From: Bacteroidota bacterium
GTDB taxonomy: Bacteria > Bacteroidota > Ignavibacteria > Ignavibacteriales > Ignavibacteriaceae
Assembly: GCA_021793635.1 (NCBI GenBank)
Contig: JAJYSI010000076.1
Coordinates: 1-9,947 of the forward strand
Direction of reading: 5' to 3'
DNA: 9,947 nt
Shown here: positions 7,208 to 9,947 of the stretch, piece after piece
Position numbering within the stretch: the first letter of the stretch is position 1
How the letters are laid out: the number at the start of each line of letters is the position of its first letter
Notes under the pieces: generated by a model
Told to the model about the DNA's origin: nothing
Database searches by the model: none
The model's input: the letters and a program-made list of their open reading frames with translations, nothing else
Translations under genes and position numbers: made by a program

Positions 7208-8206
7208 TTGGTAAGGGGTAACATTTTATACTATATAAATAAGATTAAGGAAGATGCAATTTCACGGGTTGAGCTCCGTGAGTTTATTGAATATTGTATA
7301 AGAATTTCTCTCCTTATTTTATATAAGAAGCATCATAGTCTTAAAAAAGTATTTGCCGAAAGAGGCGTCGGCTTTGATGACGCTGCCGTTGATGCCATTA
7401 CTCCCCTTTTTATTATAGATGATTCATTAAATCTTACCGGCATTAAGCGCTCTCTACAAAGATGGCATAAAGAAATAAACTCTGAGGCTGATGCTCATTT
7501 CTTTATCTTTAAAGTAATTTCAAAGCGTACGGAACAGACAGTAAAAGAAATTTTATTTGAGATAGATCCTTTGTTCGGAAGTATCCTAAGAAATATTATT
7601 TATAAATATGCCGCACTTGGTTATAAAAAAGTTAATTATGCAGGCACAGCATATATACTTGATATAAATGAAACTGAAATTACAGGTGAAGTAATCAGCG
7701 AAGATCAATTTGATAAAATTCCTCTGCATATACCTACTAATAATTTCAGCCCGGATTTTCCGGCTATTTTTACTTACATTAAAAATCATACAAATTATTT
7801 CCCGGCAATTCCTTTAAATGAATTAGCTGCAAGGGTAAAGAATATCTATTTGGAGTTAAACTTTAATGAAACTTCAATTGAAAATTTCCGGACAAAATTT
7901 GAAATTAAGAATTCAGTTGAGAAGTCATTAAGTGTGATATACAATAAAATTGATGAGATGTATATTCAGAAGGGAATACTGTCAAGAAGTGAAGGCGATA
8001 TATTTGAAACCGTATTGAAGGAAGTTTCAGTTGATTTAATGGATGGCGGAGTTCAATACGGTATAGAAGCTTATTTGCAGCCGCATTTTAACGATCTTAC
8101 GAAGCTGGAAATTAGACAAAAGTATAGAAATATATTGGATTATTTAATCAGACTTCTGAAAAAAGAAATATTTAAAGAAATTAATACTAGCAACTTTCCC
8201 AAATGA
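7208..8206 (+). CDS. Hypothetical cytoplasmic protein, 332 aa, possibly regulatory
   Basis: I cannot assign a family with confidence. The start is the TTG at 7208, preceded by AGGA (7197-7200) with a 7-base gap. An in-frame stop lies at 7196-7198 and the first in-frame ATG is far inside (about residue 251), so TTG is the practical choice. There is no signal peptide or membrane helix. Residues about 20-70 (VELREFIEYCIRISLLILYK to FDDAAVDAITPLF) and about 75-130 look like helical bundles. A middle beta-containing part (about 138-175) follows. The C-terminus (about 295-325, LTKLEIRQKYRNILDYLIRL) is a basic amphipathic helix. The FDDAAVDAITPLF patch and the basic C-terminal helix loosely recall sigma factor regions 2 and 4, but no diagnostic motif is present. 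It is probably co-transcribed with the 176-aa gene 35 bp downstream. Confidence 0.75.
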   Translation: MVRGNILYYINKIKEDAISRVELREFIEYCIRISLLILYKKHHSLKKVFAERGVGFDDAAVDAITPLFIIDDSLNLTGIKRSLQRWHKEINSEADAHFFIFKVISKRTEQTVKEILFEIDPLFGSILRNIIYKYAALGYKKVNYAGTAYILDINETEITGEVISEDQFDKIPLHIPTNNFSPDFPAIFTYIKNHTNYFPAIPLNELAARVKNIYLELNFNETSIENFRTKFEIKNSVEKSLSVIYNKIDEMYIQKGILSRSEGDIFETVLKEVSVDLMDGGVQYGIEAYLQPHFNDLTKLEIRQKYRNILDYLIRLLKKEIFKEINTSNFPK

Positions 8207-8241
8207 GTGTTTTTTATCTTACTTATTAATTAGTAAAAATA

Positions 8242-8772
8242 ATGTTTATGCAGATTACAGAAGAAGATATATTTAAATATGTTCTGTTTCCCGATAGACT
8301 TAGTCAGGAAGCAAATGAATATATTAAGCAGAATGAAAACCGGTTTGAGCATCAGATTGAGTTTTACAAAATGTTCATGAACAGCATGAACGATAAGGAA
8401 ATCTCTGCGCTGGCTAAGAAAGCTGTTAGTAAAATAAAGGCTCTGCAAAATATAATTACTCTTTACCCGGTAGTTAACAAAAACAATCCCGGTGGAAATT
8501 CATTAACATTAGCTGCTGCGTCTCAAGAGATAGCAAAGAAGCAGTCGGAATCTATTTCATACTCGGATGAGAATTCAAAATATCTCGTTAGATTAATAAG
8601 GGACAAAGATAAAAGTATTTTATATTTCTTCTCAAATACCGAAAACAAAAATCAAAATTTAAAGATTACTTTTCTTCCCACTAATTTTGTACTGCATATC
8701 GAAAATACCTCCCGCCAGATAGAATTGGAAATAACCGATGAGATAGAAAAGATTGTAATTGATGAGGAATAG
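8242..8772 (+). CDS. Hypothetical protein, 176 aa, anti-sigma-like N-terminus (tentative)
   Basis: No family is recognised with certainty. The first ~45 residues (ITEEDIFKYVLFPDRLSQEA, then EYIKQNENRFEHQIEFYK) have the order typical of anti-sigma N-terminal domains: a short helix, the 'L-S-x-E' turn and a second helix. The His/Cys zinc ligands of the zf-HC2 type are absent. The middle (about 75-115) is Ser/Ala/Gln-rich and low in complexity. The last ~60 residues alternate hydrophobic and polar positions (YLVRLIRDKDKSILYFFS, LKITFLPTNFVLHIEN), which looks like a small beta-sandwich. There is no membrane segment. The ATG at 8242 or the one at 8248 could be the start; neither has a clear Shine-Dalgarno. 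It lies 35 bp after the 332-aa gene, same strand, so the two probably form an operon. The regulator idea is inference. Confidence 0.72.
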   Translation: MFMQITEEDIFKYVLFPDRLSQEANEYIKQNENRFEHQIEFYKMFMNSMNDKEISALAKKAVSKIKALQNIITLYPVVNKNNPGGNSLTLAAASQEIAKKQSESISYSDENSKYLVRLIRDKDKSILYFFSNTENKNQNLKITFLPTNFVLHIENTSRQIELEITDEIEKIVIDEE

Positions 8773-8842
8773 TTTAACTAATTAGTTGCTGCATTGATTA
8801 ATTATTTAACTGAAGTAACACAAAAAGAAAAAATTGGTTCAC

Positions 8843-8925
8843 TTGTCATTCCGAATTTGTTTCGGAATCTTTATTTTTAAACTTTTTTAGATGCAGTCCC
8901 GAAAGCTTTCCAGACAGCATGACAA
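8843..8925. repeat. 83-bp TIR-bearing REP/MITE-like element
   Basis: The ends are 7-bp perfect inverted repeats, TTGTCAT (8843-8849) and ATGACAA (8919-8925). The left half contains ATTCCGAA-5-TTCGGAAT (8848-8868) and the right half GAAAGCTTTC (8901-8910). The layout 'TGTCATTCCGAA...TTTCGGAATCT...GCATGACA' strongly resembles a widespread class of short dispersed bacterial repeats with these ends. It encodes nothing and lies between the 7208-8772 unit and the toxin-antitoxin module. Confidence 0.65.
8848..8877 (+). terminator. Likely intrinsic terminator of the 7208-8772 unit
   Basis: A perfect 8-bp stem ATTCCGAA / TTCGGAAT with a 5-base loop is followed at once by CTTTATTTTT. It is 75 bp after the stop at 8772 and is formed by the left half of the TIR-bearing repeat. 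The stem has only moderate GC, so termination may be partial. Confidence 0.5.
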
Positions 8926-9079
8926 TTGCGAAATTTCAGTTATTAAAGTCAAAATAAATAAGACTTCCAGGAAAGTCCGGATGTTACCACGGTCTATCAT
9001 ATATGTCTTTTTCAGATTCAACTTATTTCCTAACTTGCATTAAATAATAAAGTAGAACCACTTCTCAATTCTATTTAGT

Positions 9080-9101
9080 AAATTGGATTGATTTTCAATT
9101 T
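9080..9101. promoter_or_regulatory. Candidate operator palindromes upstream of the TA module
   Basis: Two interleaved inverted repeats, ATTGA-TTT-TCAAT (9087-9099) and AAATTG (9080-9085) with CAATTT (9096-9101), lie 45-65 bp before the antitoxin ATG, where an autoregulatory site would be expected. The region is very AT-rich and such palindromes arise easily by chance. No convincing -35/-10 pair could be placed. Confidence 0.22.
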
Positions 9102-9145
9102 TAATTTAAGTAGCATTGATATATAAATTAGATAGGAAAATTTAT

Positions 9146-9391
9146 ATGACTTTAAAGATTGAAGAGAAAGAACTGGAACAACTGCCAATTAAAGTTGATC
9201 CGGAAATTTTAAGCGGAGCTCCGGTCTTTCTAGGTACTCGTGTTCCGGTAGATGCCCTTCTTAATAATATTGAAGATGGTTTATCGCTAGATGAATTTCT
9301 TGATAACTTCCCGACAGTAAAACGTGAACAGGCATTACAGGTTTTAGAATTTTCAAAATCTACATTACGGAAATTGGGTAAATCATATTGA
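9146..9391 (+). CDS. DUF433 family antitoxin-like protein
   Basis: An 81-residue protein of the DUF433 family (VapB-type antitoxin-like, helix-turn-helix fold), expected to neutralise the toxin encoded next and possibly to repress the pair. The signature is clear: VDPEILSGAPVFLGTRVPV (family pattern 'P.i..G.Pvi.GTRipV'), then LLNNIEDGLSLDEFLDNFP and a C-terminal helix with QALQVLEFSK. The start is the ATG at 9146, with AGGA (9134-9137) eight bases before it; the TTG further upstream at 9116 has no such site. Its TGA overlaps the toxin start by 4 nt (TTGA), indicating translational coupling. Family assignment is strong; actual antitoxin activity is inferred from the pairing. Confidence 0.92.
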   Translation: MTLKIEEKELEQLPIKVDPEILSGAPVFLGTRVPVDALLNNIEDGLSLDEFLDNFPTVKREQALQVLEFSKSTLRKLGKSY

Positions 9392-9702
9392 AGATATTAC
9401 TTGATGAATGTACTCCTCGCTTAGTTAAGAAACGACTTTCTAATTATTTCGTGAGTACTGTCCAGGAAATGGGTTGGCAAGGGATAAAAAACGGAAATCT
9501 TCTTGAAATGGCAGATGGCATGTTTGAAGTTATGATAACGACAGATAAAAATTTACCTTATCAACAAAATCTCGGTAATAAAAGATTATCAGTAATAATA
9601 TTGCCAGACAACAGTGCACGGGTTGTATCTAAACTTATTCCTTTGCTTGAAGAAGCATTGAAAGAAGTTCAACCAGGTACATTCGTTGAAATCCCATTAT
9701 AA
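9388..9702 (+). CDS. DUF5615 PIN-like toxin
   Basis: A 104-residue PIN-like protein of the DUF5615 family, the usual partner of DUF433 antitoxins, predicted to be a metal-dependent ribonuclease toxin. The features fit the family: N-terminal MKILLDECTPRL with acidic D6 and E7, EMGWQGIKNGNLLEMA (about 27-42) with E40, and ITTDKNLPYQQNL (50-62) with D53 as the conserved late acidic residue, then a C-terminal helix (LIPLLEEALKEV). It is full length for the family and unbroken. The start is a TTG at 9388 inside the antitoxin stop (TTGA), so translation probably depends on the ribosome finishing the antitoxin, keeping toxin low. Substrate unknown. Cellular role (stress response or element maintenance) cannot be told from sequence. 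Confidence 0.9.
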   Translation: MKILLDECTPRLVKKRLSNYFVSTVQEMGWQGIKNGNLLEMADGMFEVMITTDKNLPYQQNLGNKRLSVIILPDNSARVVSKLIPLLEEALKEVQPGTFVEIPL

Positions 9703-9704
9703 AA

Positions 9705-9736
9705 AACTGCTAACAGTTGCTATCCAAATAGCAGTT
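9705..9736. other. Nested, mutually exclusive hairpins after the toxin gene
   Basis: AACTGCTA (9705-9712) pairs perfectly with TAGCAGTT (9729-9736). The same segment can instead form two small hairpins, AACTG-ctaa-CAGTT (9705-9718) and GCTAT-ccaa-ATAGC (9719-9732). It starts three bases after the toxin stop, so it could be a weak terminator or 3'-end stabiliser; no U-run follows. From 9737 to the window end I see only AT-rich sequence without a supportable gene. Confidence 0.35.
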
Positions 9737-9947
9737 AATAAGCATCATTAAAACAAACTACATCTTATAAAATAAAATTATCTATTCTGCACATGTATCC
9801 AACAAAAAAAATAATGAATCAATTGAACAATTAAATTTTGTTTGCACAAGAAGTATCATTTCCATAGATTTACAGTAGGGAATTTACTACTATAATATTT
9901 ATGAACGCATTCGAAGCTGAGGGTTTTCGACATTTCGTTTTTGATTT

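Noticed and set aside
7586..7789. Minus-strand ORF of 67 codons
   Set aside because: Antisense to the 332-aa gene, AT-rich chance frame.
8230..8448. Minus-strand ORF of 72 codons
   Set aside because: Antisense to the start of the 176-aa gene; no ribosome site.
9901..9947. Start of a plus-strand gene (ATG AAC GCA TTC GAA...)
   Set aside because: Only 15 codons before the window ends and no Shine-Dalgarno; cannot be supported.
9856..9947. 3' end of a minus-strand gene (frame ending ...VNLWK, with an ATG at 9933)
   Set aside because: Too short to judge, no recognisable motif; open frame this long is expected by chance.

Overview
The window is AT-rich DNA, most likely from an Ignavibacteria-like member of the Bacteroidota/Chlorobiota group. 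The main evidence is a type IX secretion (T9SS) C-terminal sorting domain preceded by the linker SQNYPNPFNPSTTIKYDLP, which is very common in that lineage. A secreted M6 metalloprotease, a modular secreted protein with dockerin-like and cohesin-like parts, and low GC fit the same group. The taxonomic call is inference; there is no rRNA or marker gene here.

Left part, minus strand (1-5401): two genes for exported proteins in the same orientation. 1-1356 encodes a secreted M6-type metalloprotease that runs off the window's left edge. Upstream of it (1454-5401) is one long modular frame: signal peptide, two jelly-roll-like modules, an OB-like region, a right-handed beta-helix, a carboxypeptidase-regulatory-like domain, dockerin-like repeats, a cohesin-like domain and a T9SS sorting domain. 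An in-frame TAA at 1952-1954 cuts this frame inside the cohesin-like domain. The intact ORF (1952-5401) therefore lacks the sorting signal, which survives in the same frame as a 165-codon remnant (1454-1951).

Middle (5402-7207): a gap with a REP/MITE-like inverted-repeat element (5440-5531) and a long hairpin (5630-5696) that abuts the stop of an unrecognised 236-aa minus-strand gene with a perfect Shine-Dalgarno. Then comes an 801-bp divergent intergenic region dominated by a 42-bp tandem repeat array (about 6467-6895, with a stray copy at 6957-6993). Its central units are uniform and its ends decayed. The period is a multiple of three and one plus-strand frame reads as a 14-residue repeat, so it may be a minisatellite or the relic of a repeat gene. 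I see nothing I can name in 6994-7207 beyond A/T tracts.

Right part, plus strand (7208-9702): a two-gene unit of unrecognised cytoplasmic proteins (332 and 176 aa). The second resembles an anti-sigma-type N-terminus without zinc ligands, so a regulator pair is a tentative idea. An 83-bp TIR-bearing element (8843-8925) follows and probably also terminates transcription. Next is a DUF433 antitoxin-like / DUF5615 PIN-like toxin module with a 4-nt gene overlap. The last 245 bases hold nested inverted repeats just after the toxin and nothing else convincing.

No complete described pathway is encoded here. The items most worth a second look are the 42-bp array, the stop that removes the T9SS signal, and the unrecognised 7208-8772 pair.
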